Source: Pseudomonas sp. Irchel 3A7 (lineage in GTDB: Bacteria; Pseudomonadota; Gammaproteobacteria; Pseudomonadales; Pseudomonadaceae). From it: DNA of 64,000 nucleotides. This document shows positions 32,200-40,604 of this stretch, piece after piece. Location: contig NZ_FYED01000004.1 in assembly GCF_900187565.1 (NCBI RefSeq), positions 186,001-250,000 of the forward strand, written 5' to 3'. The stretch's first letter is position 1; each line of letters begins with the position of its first letter. A model generated the notes under the pieces. The model was not told the origin of the DNA. It was given only the letters and a program-made list of their open reading frames with translations, and made no database searches. The position numbers were made by a program, and so were the translations under genes.

Positions 32200-33156
32200 T
32201 CAATGCAATCGTTGATCCTGAGGGCTTTCCGAGCGCAGCGATGCCAAAAACTCCCGATACAGGCGTGCCGAGCCGGCAGGCGCTTCGACCATGGGCATAT
32301 GGCCGATGCCTTCCCAGATTTCCACGCGCAAATCAGCGATGCCCTTGCTCCAGATGGCGACGCTGCTGACATCGATCAAGCGATCCTTGCGCCCCCACAA
32401 CAACAGTGCGGGGACCTTGATCGACGGAAGTTTCGGCTCCATCGGCGGGCTGGCGCGGAATTCGCGGAAGATTTCTTCCAGTTCGTCCCGCGTCTGTTGA
32501 TAGCGATGGGCGATGGCATCCAGCACCACCCGTGGCACCCACGGCGGATCGGCCATGGTCATGGCATAAAAATATTTGAATTCTTCCCGCGAGTTGATCA
32601 GGAACGGGTTGTGGCCCCGGAACAAATGGTGCTCCAGATCACTGGGTTCGGGCGAGGCGACGCCCGCCGGGTCAAACAGGGCGACCGAGGCAATGCGTTC
32701 CGGATAGGTGGCCGCCAGCCAGGCCGCGATATAGCCGCCCATCGAGTTACCGATCACATGGACCTTCTCGACCCCGCACACATCCAGCAGCTGGATCATG
32801 CGCTTGGCCTGCAGCGGAATGTCATAGCCGCCACCGGCCTTGAAGCCTGTTTCGCCGTGCCCGGCAATGTCGGGGATGATCACCCGGTAATTGCCGACAA
32901 AGTACCGGGCAAAGCGCAGCCAGATATTTTTATCGGCGCTGTAGCCGTGAAGCATCAACACATTGCTGGATGCCTCGTACGGCCCGCCTTGCCAGGTCGA
33001 GACGGTCATTTCGCTGATGGGCACCACAATCTTGTGCAGCTTGTACAACCTGGCCTCGGCGGCCACGCTCAAGTTGTACAGCCAGTACCCGATGGCCGGG
33101 TAGCTCAACCAGCTCCAGGCCGCAAAAACCGCGATAGCGACAACCAGTAAAAGCAT
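32200..33156 (-). CDS. Membrane-anchored alpha/beta hydrolase
   Basis: The 318-residue protein has one N-terminal hydrophobic segment (MLLLVVAIAVFAAWSWLSYP) and then an alpha/beta hydrolase domain: oxyanion region LMLHGYSADKNIW, nucleophile elbow VIGNSMGGYIA, a cap region, LLLWGRKDRLID with the acid, and GIGHMPMVE with the catalytic His. It starts 22 bp downstream of the Baeyer-Villiger-type monooxygenase. A hydrolase next to such a monooxygenase often cleaves the ester it makes, and that is the inferred role here. Confidence 0.8.
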   Translation of the reverse strand: MLLLVVAIAVFAAWSWLSYPAIGYWLYNLSVAAEARLYKLHKIVVPISEMTVSTWQGGPYEASSNVLMLHGYSADKNIWLRFARYFVGNYRVIIPDIAGHGETGFKAGGGYDIPLQAKRMIQLLDVCGVEKVHVIGNSMGGYIAAWLAATYPERIASVALFDPAGVASPEPSDLEHHLFRGHNPFLINSREEFKYFYAMTMADPPWVPRVVLDAIAHRYQQTRDELEEIFREFRASPPMEPKLPSIKVPALLLWGRKDRLIDVSSVAIWSKGIADLRVEIWEGIGHMPMVEAPAGSARLYREFLASLRSESPQDQRLH

Positions 33157-33178
33157 CAGGCGTCTTCCTTCTGATGGA

Positions 33179-34630
33179 TCAGGACAATATGTGATCGGCG
33201 GGTTTCAGGGCTCGGGTCAAGCGGTGAAAGCTGAAACTGAACCCGGGAAACATCGCAATCACATGACCGCTCTTGCTTTGATACCAACTGTGGCAGCCTC
33301 CGGACTTCCACACGGTGCGTTCCATTTCTCTATGGATCATTTCAGTGTAGGTACGTTCTGCCTCGGGGCGTACTTCGATGCTGCGCAAACCTTGTGCTTT
33401 TAAGGTGCGAATGCAGTCGAGGATGTAATTCATCTGCGATTCGATGATGAACAGCGCCGATGTGTGGCCGATCCCGGTGTTCGGGCCGGTAACGATGAAC
33501 AGGTTGGGAAAGTCCGGCAGGCTGGTGCCCAGGTAGGCTCGGGGGTACTCGGCCCAGACGTTTCTGAGCTGCGTGCCGTTTTTGCCGGTGACCGGGTAGG
33601 AAATCACCCCGTCGGTGGCGTCATAACCGGTGGACCAGACGATCAGGTCCAGGTCGATGTGCTGGCCGTCCTGCATGATGATGCCGGTCTCGTCGATTTC
33701 GGCGATGGCCTGTTCGCGGCTGTGCAGTGTCACGTTGCGGCGGGCCAGCGCCGGGTACAGGGTGCTCGACAGAATCACCCGTTTACAGCCAATGGTGTAG
33801 TCCGGCGTGAGTTTTCGACGCAGTTCGGCGTCCGGTACCTGGCGTTTGATGAAGCGCAGGGCCTGATGCTGGACCATGCGCACCGCCGGTTTCGAGTATT
33901 TGAAGGCAATCACCCGGGTTTCGAATTGCCAATAGATCATCCAGCGCAGCAGCTTGTAGGCGGGCTTGAGCCCGAGCAGCCAGCGCTGGAAGCGGCCGAA
34001 AGTGCGGTCCGCCCGGGGCAGCACCCAATGCGGTGTGCGTTGGAATACATGCAAGTGCCCGACGTCCGGGGCAATCGACGGAATCACCTGGGCCGCGCTG
34101 GCACCGCTACCGACGATGGCCACGCGTTTTTGCCGGTAATCGTAGGAATGGTCCCAGTTATTGGTGTGAAAGGTCTTGCCCTGAAAGCGTTCCTGGCCCT
34201 TGAAGCGCGGTACGACCGGTTGACTCAGCGGCCCGGTGGCATTGATCAGGAACTGCGCATGAAACGTGCCTTTGCTGGTATGAACCGCCCAGCGCTTCCC
34301 CTCATCGTCCCATTCCACACGCTCGACATTGGCCAGCAGTTCCACTCGGTCGCGCAGGCCGAAGCGCTCCACCACGTAACGGGTGTAGCGATGCAGTTCG
34401 GCCTGTTCGGCGAACATCTGCGTCCAGCGGTAAGGGGCGAAGGACAGTGAGTAGAGCGGCGAGGGCACGTCGACCGCCGCGCCGGGATAGGTGTTCTGGC
34501 ACCAGGTGCCACCGAAGAAATCCCGCCGTTCCAGCAGACGAAAGTCGGTGATGCCGGCCTTGAGCAAATTGACCGCTGCACACTGCCCGCCAAAGCCGCT
34601 GCCGATGATCAATACCTGAAAGGTCTGCAT
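33179..34630 (-). CDS. FAD-dependent Baeyer-Villiger-type monooxygenase
   Basis: The 483-residue protein has an FAD-binding GSGFGGQ (residues 10-16), the fingerprint FQGKTFHTNNWD (149-160, FxGxxxHxxxWD) and a second dinucleotide motif GSGASAAQ (174-181) for NADPH. WSTGYDATDG and NLFIVTGPNTGIGHTSALFI are also typical. Such enzymes insert oxygen next to a ketone carbonyl, or act in AlmA-type long-chain alkane oxidation. The adjacent hydrolase suggests an oxygenate-then-hydrolyse pair. Substrate unknown. Confidence 0.85.
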   Translation of the reverse strand: MQTFQVLIIGSGFGGQCAAVNLLKAGITDFRLLERRDFFGGTWCQNTYPGAAVDVPSPLYSLSFAPYRWTQMFAEQAELHRYTRYVVERFGLRDRVELLANVERVEWDDEGKRWAVHTSKGTFHAQFLINATGPLSQPVVPRFKGQERFQGKTFHTNNWDHSYDYRQKRVAIVGSGASAAQVIPSIAPDVGHLHVFQRTPHWVLPRADRTFGRFQRWLLGLKPAYKLLRWMIYWQFETRVIAFKYSKPAVRMVQHQALRFIKRQVPDAELRRKLTPDYTIGCKRVILSSTLYPALARRNVTLHSREQAIAEIDETGIIMQDGQHIDLDLIVWSTGYDATDGVISYPVTGKNGTQLRNVWAEYPRAYLGTSLPDFPNLFIVTGPNTGIGHTSALFIIESQMNYILDCIRTLKAQGLRSIEVRPEAERTYTEMIHREMERTVWKSGGCHSWYQSKSGHVIAMFPGFSFSFHRLTRALKPADHILS

Positions 34631-34708
34631 GGGGCTCCTGTTTGCCGCTATGGGGTCAACCCTATCTTCATGTATAGCCGTTTCTGTGGCGCTTTTTGCT
34701 TTTGCTTT

Positions 34709-35219
34709 TGTAGGAGCGAGGCTTGCCTGCGAAGGCTATGTGTCAGGCGACATATTTTGATGGTGCACATATCCATTGCTGCGGTAACGGCCACTGGCGG
34801 TTTCGCCCTTACGGCGAGTCACTTTTTTACAAGCGCCTAAAAAAAGTAACCAAAAAAACGCTCGCCCCGGCGTCCGGCCCCTCGCCAAGGCTCGGGGTTC
34901 CTTCGCTCCGGCATTCATCCGGGGGCATTGCCCTCCGGTTGGCTTCGCTGCACCTACATGCAATGGGTTCGACTGCGTCGAACGGCGCTGCGCGCCCATC
35001 CCCGGATGAACGCCTCCACTCAGCCTGCCGAAGGGGCGGGTGGATCAAGATCAAGAGCTGAAGGCGAGCTGACGCTCGGCCTGATGAGTGGTGAAAAGCA
35101 GCGGGCGTACGTCGACCCATTGTGGGAGCGAGCCTGCTCGCAAAGGCGGTGTCTCATTCAGCATAAATATTGGCTGACACACCTTCTTCGCAAGCAAGTC
35201 CGCTTCCAAAGGAGATCAC
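34709..35219. repeat. Long non-coding repeat region with REP fragments
   Basis: No gene is seen. It begins with a REP-like arm (tgtaggagcgaggcttgcct). A GC-rich block follows containing cggcgagtcacttttttaca, aaaaaaagtaaccaaaaaaa, a tcggggttcc segment and cggatgaacgcc. It ends with a degenerate REP pair near 35117-35210. From general familiarity this block resembles a dispersed repeat common in fluorescent pseudomonads. Confidence 0.6.
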
Positions 35220-35223
35220 GCGG

Positions 35224-35328
35224 GTGACTCGCGCCGTGTATTTGCTCATGCGTGAAGGTTGCGCTGTGCTGGATGTGATTCAGGCGAGGGCGTTGCAGCG
35301 GGAGGAGGGGTTCAAGGCTTCGGTTTAG
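35224..35328 (+). other. Possible small ORF or gene remnant (34 aa)
   Basis: A GTG-started frame of 34 codons follows caaaggag and encodes a piece ending VLDVIQARALQREEGFKASV. Codon use resembles the real genes. It could be a small gene or the tail of a decayed one, since the region around it is repeat-rich. I recognise no family. Confidence 0.25.
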
Positions 35329-35346
35329 CGGTGTTTGATCTGACGC

Positions 35347-35441
35347 CATCGCGAGCAAGCTCGCTCCCACAAGGAATATGTCGAACACAAATTATGTGTA
35401 CGACGCTAACCCTGTGGGAGCGAGCTTGCTCGCGATAGCGT
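35347..35441. repeat. REP doublet (REPIN-like)
   Basis: catcgcgagcaagctcgctc ... tgtgggagcgagcttgctcg. The spacer contains tgtcgaacacaa, also present in the spacers at 1867-2098. Confidence 0.9.
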
Positions 35442-35473
35442 CCTTTCAGGAGAAAAGCACTACCTGCTGCCCA

Positions 35474-36343
35474 TCACTCCTTGACGCTCATGAACTCCTC
35501 TGCCCAACGGATGTATTCCTCGGGCTGAGTATAGGTATGCGTCAGTTCGGTCGCGTTCAAATCCGAGGCCTGGGTAAAGATCTGGCGCTGTTCGCGCAGG
35601 CTGTCGTAGGTCGCCTTGATCGCGGCGAAGTAGGCGCCGTGGCCATCGATGGTGACGCGCACGCCCAGTTCGGCCAGGCGTTTGTCGTCGCGCAGGGCCG
35701 GGTTGCCGTAGGTCACCAGCATCAGCGGTACGCTCAGGTGTTCGGCGATTTGTTCCAGATGGTCGAAATCTTTCACGCCCACCATGCAAATGCCGTCTGC
35801 GCCGGCGGCCTGGTATTGCTTGGTCCGGCTGATGATCTCCTGGACCGGCAGGATCCCTGCGTGGGTGCGGGCGATGATGGCCATTTCCGAATCGCACCGG
35901 GCTTCCAGTGCCGCGCGAATCTTGCCGACACCTTCGGCGACGGTGATCAGGTCGGTGGATTTGCGGCCGAATTGCGCCGGCAGCAAGGTGTCTTCGATGG
36001 TCAGGGCCGCCACGCCGGCTCGTTCGAGCTCGACGATGGTGCGCATGACGTTGAGTGCGTTGCCGTAGCCATGGTCGGCGTCGGCAATCACCGGCAATTG
36101 GGCGACACGGCCGATGCGGGTGGCCTGTTCGGCGAATTCGCTGAGGGTGATCAAGGCAAAGTCAGGGGCGCCCAGTACCTGCAACGACGCGACCGAACCA
36201 CCCAGAATCCCCACTTCAAAGCCCAGATCGGCGGCAATGCGTGCCGACATCGGATCGAAGACCGATGCGGTGTGGTAGCAGGTGTTGGACGCGAACAGTT
36301 GACGAAAATTGCGGCGCAAATCTTGATGAGACAGCCTGGACAT
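35474..36343 (-). CDS. Isocitrate lyase/PEP mutase-family oxaloacetate decarboxylase-like enzyme
   Basis: The 289-residue protein has the superfamily barrel with [15 protein letters not shown], the metal-binding [18 protein letters not shown] and [11 protein letters not shown]. It lacks the KKCGH motif of true isocitrate lyases and methylisocitrate lyases. Length and these motifs fit the Pseudomonas PA4872 type, which was shown to decarboxylate oxaloacetate. It is monocistronic, 138 bp upstream of the AruG stop. Confidence 0.8.
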   Translation of the reverse strand: MSRLSHQDLRRNFRQLFASNTCYHTASVFDPMSARIAADLGFEVGILGGSVASLQVLGAPDFALITLSEFAEQATRIGRVAQLPVIADADHGYGNALNVMRTIVELERAGVAALTIEDTLLPAQFGRKSTDLITVAEGVGKIRAALEARCDSEMAIIARTHAGILPVQEIISRTKQYQAAGADGICMVGVKDFDHLEQIAEHLSVPLMLVTYGNPALRDDKRLAELGVRVTIDGHGAYFAAIKATYDSLREQRQIFTQASDLNATELTHTYTQPEEYIRWAEEFMSVKE

Positions 36344-36480
36344 ATGAGTTCCACCAATGGAAATGGAAGGGCTTGAGCAAAAGTGTCAACGCCGAAAGTG
36401 TTAGAGGCTATCACGGGTGCATGTTAGGAATGATGACGAATTTAACGTGATTACTGCCTTTTTGTTCGGGCGACTGCCGA

Positions 36481-37515
36481 TCAAGCCGCCACTGCCCGTG
36501 CCTGTTGCTTGACCATTGGCACACCGCGCACCCCATCTCCGGGCTGCAGTTGCAGTCGTTTGGCGGTGAGACGGTCGACCATCAGGCAATTGCCGACCTG
36601 TCGCGCCTGAGCAGTGGTGATCCGGCAGTTTTCCAGGCGACGATTGTGGATCAGCCACATCGGCGCCTGGTCGTCCGGAGTGCCGATGGCCAACTCTAGC
36701 AATTGGCTGTCACGCACGGTACGGATGTTCGACACCGGGGCCTCGATGACCGGGCCGGCGTCGAAGATGTCGATGTAACCCTGGTTGGCAAAACCCTCGA
36801 CGGTGAGGATTTTCATTGCCGGTTCGCTGTTCGGATGAGGTTTGCCGATCACGGCCTGGGCCTGTTCGGTGAGCAGGCAGGTGTAAAGCGGTTGGCGTGG
36901 CATCAGTTCGGCGATGAACGACTTGTTACCCAGCCACGACAAATGATCGGCATGGCTGAAATCCATTTGGAAAAAGTGACGGCCCACGCTGTCCCAAAAG
37001 GGTGAGCAACCTTGTTCGTCAGCGCGCCCGCGCAGTTCGGCAATAAGCTTGTCGCCGAACAGGTGCGGAAACTCTGCGACAAACAACAGGCGCCCCAGGG
37101 AGAGCAATCGACCGTGACCGCCCAGGCGTTGATCGGGGCGCAGGAACAATGAGCAGAGTTCCGATTGGCCGGTCATTTCGTTGTTCAGGAACAAGGTCGG
37201 AATATGCCGGCTGATGCCCAGGTCTGCTGATGAGCTGACTGTCAGCCCGACCCGGTAGTTGTACCAGGGTTCGCGCAGGCCCACAGCCCCGGTCAGGGCA
37301 CTGACGCCGATCACTTGCTGATCGTCGTCCTCAAGGACGAAAAGGTAATCGGCATCGGCGCGCTCGACCTGTTCGGCGAAGGTTCGTTTCGCCCAACGCA
37401 AACGATGGGTCAGGCGCTCCTCGTTGGCCGGCAAGTTGGTCAATCCGCGGCCCGCTTGCCGGACCAGCGCGAGCAAGGCGGGAAGGTCGGTGACCTGGAC
37501 CGGACGGACAATCAT
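36481..37515 (-). CDS. aruG: Arginine/ornithine N-succinyltransferase subunit (AruG-like)
   Basis: This 344-residue AstA-family protein has MIVRPVQVTDLPALLALVRQ, GLTNLPANEERL, VGLREPWYNYRVGLTVS, the GNAT-like SLFLRPDQRLGGHGRLLS, DEQGCSPFWDSVGRHFF and YIDIFDAGPVIEA. It transfers succinyl from succinyl-CoA to the alpha-amino group of arginine or ornithine, the first step of the AST pathway. It is coupled to an AruF-like gene 61 bp upstream. The aruC, aruD, aruB and aruE genes that normally surround this pair are absent here, so this is likely a second, orphan copy. Confidence 0.85.
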   Translation of the reverse strand: MIVRPVQVTDLPALLALVRQAGRGLTNLPANEERLTHRLRWAKRTFAEQVERADADYLFVLEDDDQQVIGVSALTGAVGLREPWYNYRVGLTVSSSADLGISRHIPTLFLNNEMTGQSELCSLFLRPDQRLGGHGRLLSLGRLLFVAEFPHLFGDKLIAELRGRADEQGCSPFWDSVGRHFFQMDFSHADHLSWLGNKSFIAELMPRQPLYTCLLTEQAQAVIGKPHPNSEPAMKILTVEGFANQGYIDIFDAGPVIEAPVSNIRTVRDSQLLELAIGTPDDQAPMWLIHNRRLENCRITTAQARQVGNCLMVDRLTAKRLQLQPGDGVRGVPMVKQQARAVAA

Positions 37516-37576
37516 GCTGCAACTCCTTGTTTGCGCCAGATCGGGCGTCGTCGTTGGGTAGCGGTCCGGTTGATGC

Positions 37577-38593
37577 TCACAGGGCGATCAGCCGGACCGG
37601 GCTGCCTTCGCTTACCTTCAACGCTGAGCACATGCCGGCGTCCAGAATCACTGGTTGCCCGGCGATGTAATCCAGTTCCGCGACGATGGCCCGAAAGTTT
37701 TCCAGCGAATCGTTGCTCACCAGATAGCAACCACGGGCGTCGATGGATGAGCCGGGTTTGGCCGAAGCGGTGTGGCTGCGGGCGATGGAGCGGATGCTGC
37801 CGGTGCGCGCAAACAGGGTAGGGCCGCCGTCGAACAGATCGACATAGCTGTTGGTTTCAAACCCCTCTCGCTCCAGGATATCGAAGGCTTCCTGGCCGTC
37901 GGGATGAATTCTGCCGATGCAGTCTTGGGCGGCCTTTGGCAGCATCGGCACGTAGATCGGGTATTGCGGCATCAATTCGGCGAGAAAGGTGCGGCTCTCC
38001 AGGCCGCACAGTCGTTCGGCCTCGACGTAGGGCAGATCGAAGAAGTGTTTGCCCACGGCATCCCAGAACGGCGAGTGGCCCTCGTCGCTGCTGTAACCGA
38101 CGATCTCGGTAATCACCGCATCGGAAAAACGCGGGGCATGGGCGGCAATGAACAGCAGTCTCGCCCGGGACAACAGTTCGGAGAATGCCGTGCGTTCCAA
38201 CGCTGCATCGATATGGAACCCTCGCAGCAAGGTGTGGACGCTGAGGTCATGGCACACCGACAGCGCCGGCACGTCGTGTTCGATGTTGAGCTCCCGCGAG
38301 ACGCTGTTGAAATGGCGGTTGCGCAGGCTGTAGAACGGCTCGCTGAAGCCGGCCGTCGCGAGAATTTCCGAGCAGCCCACCAGGCGTTGGGTCGCCAGGT
38401 CTTCCAGTACGAAGAAGTAGTTCTCGGGGCCGGGGCTGCGCACGTCTTGCTCGAACGAGGTGCAGGAATCGAGAATCTTATCGCGCAGGCGTTCAATGTC
38501 GTCCGGCAAGGACGTGACGCCCACCAGGCTTTCGCGGGCAAGTCGCTGTAACTGGGGCAGGTCGGTTAACTGCACTGGACGCAAGACCAGCAT
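37577..38593 (-). CDS. aruF: Arginine/ornithine N-succinyltransferase subunit (AruF-like)
   Basis: This 338-residue partner of the AruG-like protein has MLVLRPVQLTDLPQLQRLAR, VGVTSLPDDIERLRDKI, FFVLEDLATQRLVGCSEI, ATAGFSEPFYSLRN, DEGHSPFWDAVGKHFFDLPY, RTFLAELMPQYPIYVPMLP and VDLFDGGPTLFA, all AruF features. The two subunits form a hetero-oligomer in Pseudomonas. A small ORF and an oddly oriented terminator lie just upstream. Confidence 0.85.
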   Translation of the reverse strand: MLVLRPVQLTDLPQLQRLARESLVGVTSLPDDIERLRDKILDSCTSFEQDVRSPGPENYFFVLEDLATQRLVGCSEILATAGFSEPFYSLRNRHFNSVSRELNIEHDVPALSVCHDLSVHTLLRGFHIDAALERTAFSELLSRARLLFIAAHAPRFSDAVITEIVGYSSDEGHSPFWDAVGKHFFDLPYVEAERLCGLESRTFLAELMPQYPIYVPMLPKAAQDCIGRIHPDGQEAFDILEREGFETNSYVDLFDGGPTLFARTGSIRSIARSHTASAKPGSSIDARGCYLVSNDSLENFRAIVAELDYIAGQPVILDAGMCSALKVSEGSPVRLIAL

Positions 38594-38667
38594 GGATGCA
38601 CTCCTGTATCAAAGGGCCAGGTGACTGGCACCGGACCTGACTATCACTGTCGGTTTCCACGCGTTGA

Positions 38668-38703
38668 AGCGGCGGTCACCTAGCCAGGCGCCGCTCTTTT
38701 TTT
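38668..38703 (+). terminator. Rho-independent terminator facing plus, upstream of aruF
   Basis: agcggcg ... cgccgct with a 14-base loop, followed by ctttttttg, reads as a terminator on the plus strand. No plus-strand gene precedes it within 1 kb, so it implies an unannotated plus-strand RNA or a structure used in the aruF leader. Confidence 0.5.
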
Positions 38704-38711
38704 GTCAGTCG

Positions 38712-38840
38712 TTATTCGTACATCGCTACCCGGCTCGCCTCATGCAATGGGTGCAGGGGCAGCGAGTTACATAGGGATTTGCATTCGGACGGTGCAAGGT
38801 CCAGACCAGAGTCGACGATCGGGTCATTGAATGAGGGCAT
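38712..38840 (-). CDS. Possible 42-aa ORF upstream of aruF
   Basis: An ATG at 38840 follows AGGAG by 6 bp and opens 42 codons ending at TAA 38712-38714. The product begins MPSFNDPIVDSGLDLAPSEC and has two cysteines and a C-terminal HEASRVAMYE. It lies on the same strand as aruFG, 118 bp before the aruF start. It may be a leader ORF or a small protein gene. No homologue is known to me. Confidence 0.4.
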   Translation of the reverse strand: MPSFNDPIVDSGLDLAPSECKSLCNSLPLHPLHEASRVAMYE

Positions 38841-39168
38841 CCGGGCTCCTGCTGGATGGGAACGATAGTCCGTTGAAACCAGTATTTATTTAAGGCGCGT
38901 TACATGTCTAGTTAATTTTCGCGCTGTTCAGAACGCCTGGTCGCGGACCGCATGCTCATGGGACGGAGGCTACGCGGATGTCGATCGACCGTGTAGGGCA
39001 TGGCCTATAAGAGCGTCGGAGAAGGCTGCCAGGGGGCGATGAAATGCCAGCGCGAGCCGATATCATTGGTTCAAACGAAACACCCCCGATCATCCTGGTT
39101 ACGGCACAATTACGCGATATTCCACGGCAAGACGCCGTTTTTCCTTTTTATCGACCGAGAGATTTTTC
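38841..39168. other. Gene-free stretch before the CobF pair
   Basis: About 330 bp. I looked for a cobalamin riboswitch because of the CobF gene downstream and found no B12-box sequence. Only an AT-rich patch near 38870-38930 and a T-rich patch at 39130-39168, probably the promoter region, stand out. Confidence 0.4.
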
Positions 39169-39741
39169 GTGCAGGCGACCCGTTTGACCTTGATGTGCCA
39201 TGCCAGAACCATCGCACAGAAATTGGCGAGTTTTCCTACAAATGAGCCACTGGAGATGAATTGGCAATCGGCAAGGGGTTCGCTCAGCGCCCGATACAAG
39301 GGTTCGCCAAGGCTGATGTGCGCTCCGGAGCTGCGGACCCGGCAAACCGCCGAATTGTTCGGCACTACCGTGGAGATTGTCGAAGCACTCAGGGACTGCG
39401 ATTTCGGTCGCTGGAGCGGGGCACGTATAAACGATCTGCAAAAAGACCAGCCTGAACAGCTGGAGCGCTGGCTCACGGACCCGGATTCGGCGCCCCACGG
39501 TGGTGAATCCGTGACGCAGGTCATCGAGCGGGTGGCCGCGTGGCTGGCGACGCTGGAGGCGACACCCGGTCATGTCGTTGCCATGACCCATCCGTTTATC
39601 ATCCGTGCCGCGCTGGCAACCGTGTTGCAAGGTTCGGCGTTCAACCTGATAGATGTCGAGCCGTTATCGGCCATTGAATTGAGGTTCAATGGTTGCTGGC
39701 GGCTACGCTTGCCGGGCAGCGAGCCCGAAGGAACGCGGTGA
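39169..39741 (+). CDS. Histidine phosphatase-superfamily protein with altered RHG motif
   Basis: The GTG at 39169 gives a 190-residue protein starting MQATRLTLMCHARTIAQK. The active-site histidine is kept, but the RHG motif reads CHA, with Cys for Arg. Other family blocks are CAPELRTRQTAELFG, DCDFGRWSGA, PHGGESVTQVIERVAAWLAT and the second histidine in VVAMTHPFIIRA. Its stop overlaps the CobF start by one base. Phosphatases of this fold occur in cobalamin pathways (CobC), so a B12-related role is inferred. The altered motif makes the activity uncertain. Confidence 0.75.
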   Translation: MQATRLTLMCHARTIAQKLASFPTNEPLEMNWQSARGSLSARYKGSPRLMCAPELRTRQTAELFGTTVEIVEALRDCDFGRWSGARINDLQKDQPEQLERWLTDPDSAPHGGESVTQVIERVAAWLATLEATPGHVVAMTHPFIIRAALATVLQGSAFNLIDVEPLSAIELRFNGCWRLRLPGSEPEGTR

Positions 39742-40496
39742 TGAAAAAACTCCTGGTCATCGGCATCGGCGCCGGCAACCCCGACTACATCACGATGCAG
39801 GCGGTGAAGGCATTGAATCGGGTCGACGTGTTTTTCCTCATGGACAAGGGCCAGAGCAAGGACAAGCTGATCGACCTGCGCCGGGAAATCTGCGAGCGAT
39901 ACATTACTGAGGGTGACTACCGCTTTGTCGAAGCGCAAAGTCCGGAGCGCGAGCGTGGCGATGTGGACTACACCGCCAGTGTCGATGATCTGAACCTGGC
40001 CAAGCAGCGCACCTTTGAACGGCTGATCAACGAAGAAATATCCGACGGCCAGTGCGGCGGTTTCCTGGTGTGGGGCGATCCGGCGTTGTACGACAGCACC
40101 CTTCGCATTCTGCAGGCGATACTGGCGTCAGGCGCCTGTGTGTTCGAGTTCGAGGTCATCCCCGGTATTACCAGCGTCCAGGCACTGGCGGCGCAGCACA
40201 AGGTGACACTCAATCAGATCGGTCGCTCGGTCGAGATCACCACCGGTCGGCGCCTGGCAGCGGGGCAAGTGAGTGATGCCGACAGCCTGGTGGTAATGCT
40301 CGATGCGCAAGATGCCTACCATCAAGTAGAGAATCAGGACACCGAGATTTTCTGGGGGGCTTATTTGGGGACGCCGGATGAGATCCTGATCAGCGGCAAG
40401 CTCAAGGATGTGGCGGATGAGATCGAACGGGTGCGCAAGGCGGCGCGATTGGCCAATGGCTGGATCATGGATACCTATCTGCTGCGCAAGCCTTGA
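39741..40496 (+). CDS. cobF: Precorrin-6A synthase (deacetylating)
   Basis: The ATG at 39741 overlaps the previous stop (TGATG) and has AAGGA upstream. The 251-residue protein starts with MKKLLVIGIGAGNPDYITMQ, the tetrapyrrole methylase motif, and has FLVWGDPALYDSTLRIL, VFEFEVIPGITSVQALAAQH and EIFWGAYLGTPDEILISG. CobF methylates C-1 and removes acetate in the aerobic corrin pathway. No other cob genes are in the window. Confidence 0.85.
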   Translation: MKKLLVIGIGAGNPDYITMQAVKALNRVDVFFLMDKGQSKDKLIDLRREICERYITEGDYRFVEAQSPERERGDVDYTASVDDLNLAKQRTFERLINEEISDGQCGGFLVWGDPALYDSTLRILQAILASGACVFEFEVIPGITSVQALAAQHKVTLNQIGRSVEITTGRRLAAGQVSDADSLVVMLDAQDAYHQVENQDTEIFWGAYLGTPDEILISGKLKDVADEIERVRKAARLANGWIMDTYLLRKP

Positions 40497-40518
40497 GATG
40501 TGGGTTGTCTGGCCTGAC

Positions 40519-40588
40519 CCCTTCGCGAGCAGGCTCGCTCCCACATTTGAAATGCATTTCCCTGTGGGAGCGAGCCTGCTCGCGAAGA
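40519..40588. repeat. REP doublet (REPIN-like)
   Basis: ccttcgcgagcaggctcgct ... tgtgggagcgagcctgctcg with the spacer tttgaaatgcatttccc, much like that at 23175-23243. Confidence 0.9.
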
Positions 40589-40604
40589 GGCCCTATAGGT
40601 CAAC

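Noticed and set aside
36481..38593. AruF/AruG as part of a complete arginine succinyltransferase operon
   Set aside because: No aruC, aruD, aruB or aruE homologues flank the pair. The neighbours are an oxaloacetate decarboxylase-like gene and a CobF pair.
38841..39168. Cobalamin riboswitch before the CobF pair
   Set aside because: No B12-box or conserved core sequence was found in the 330 bp; expected motifs are absent.
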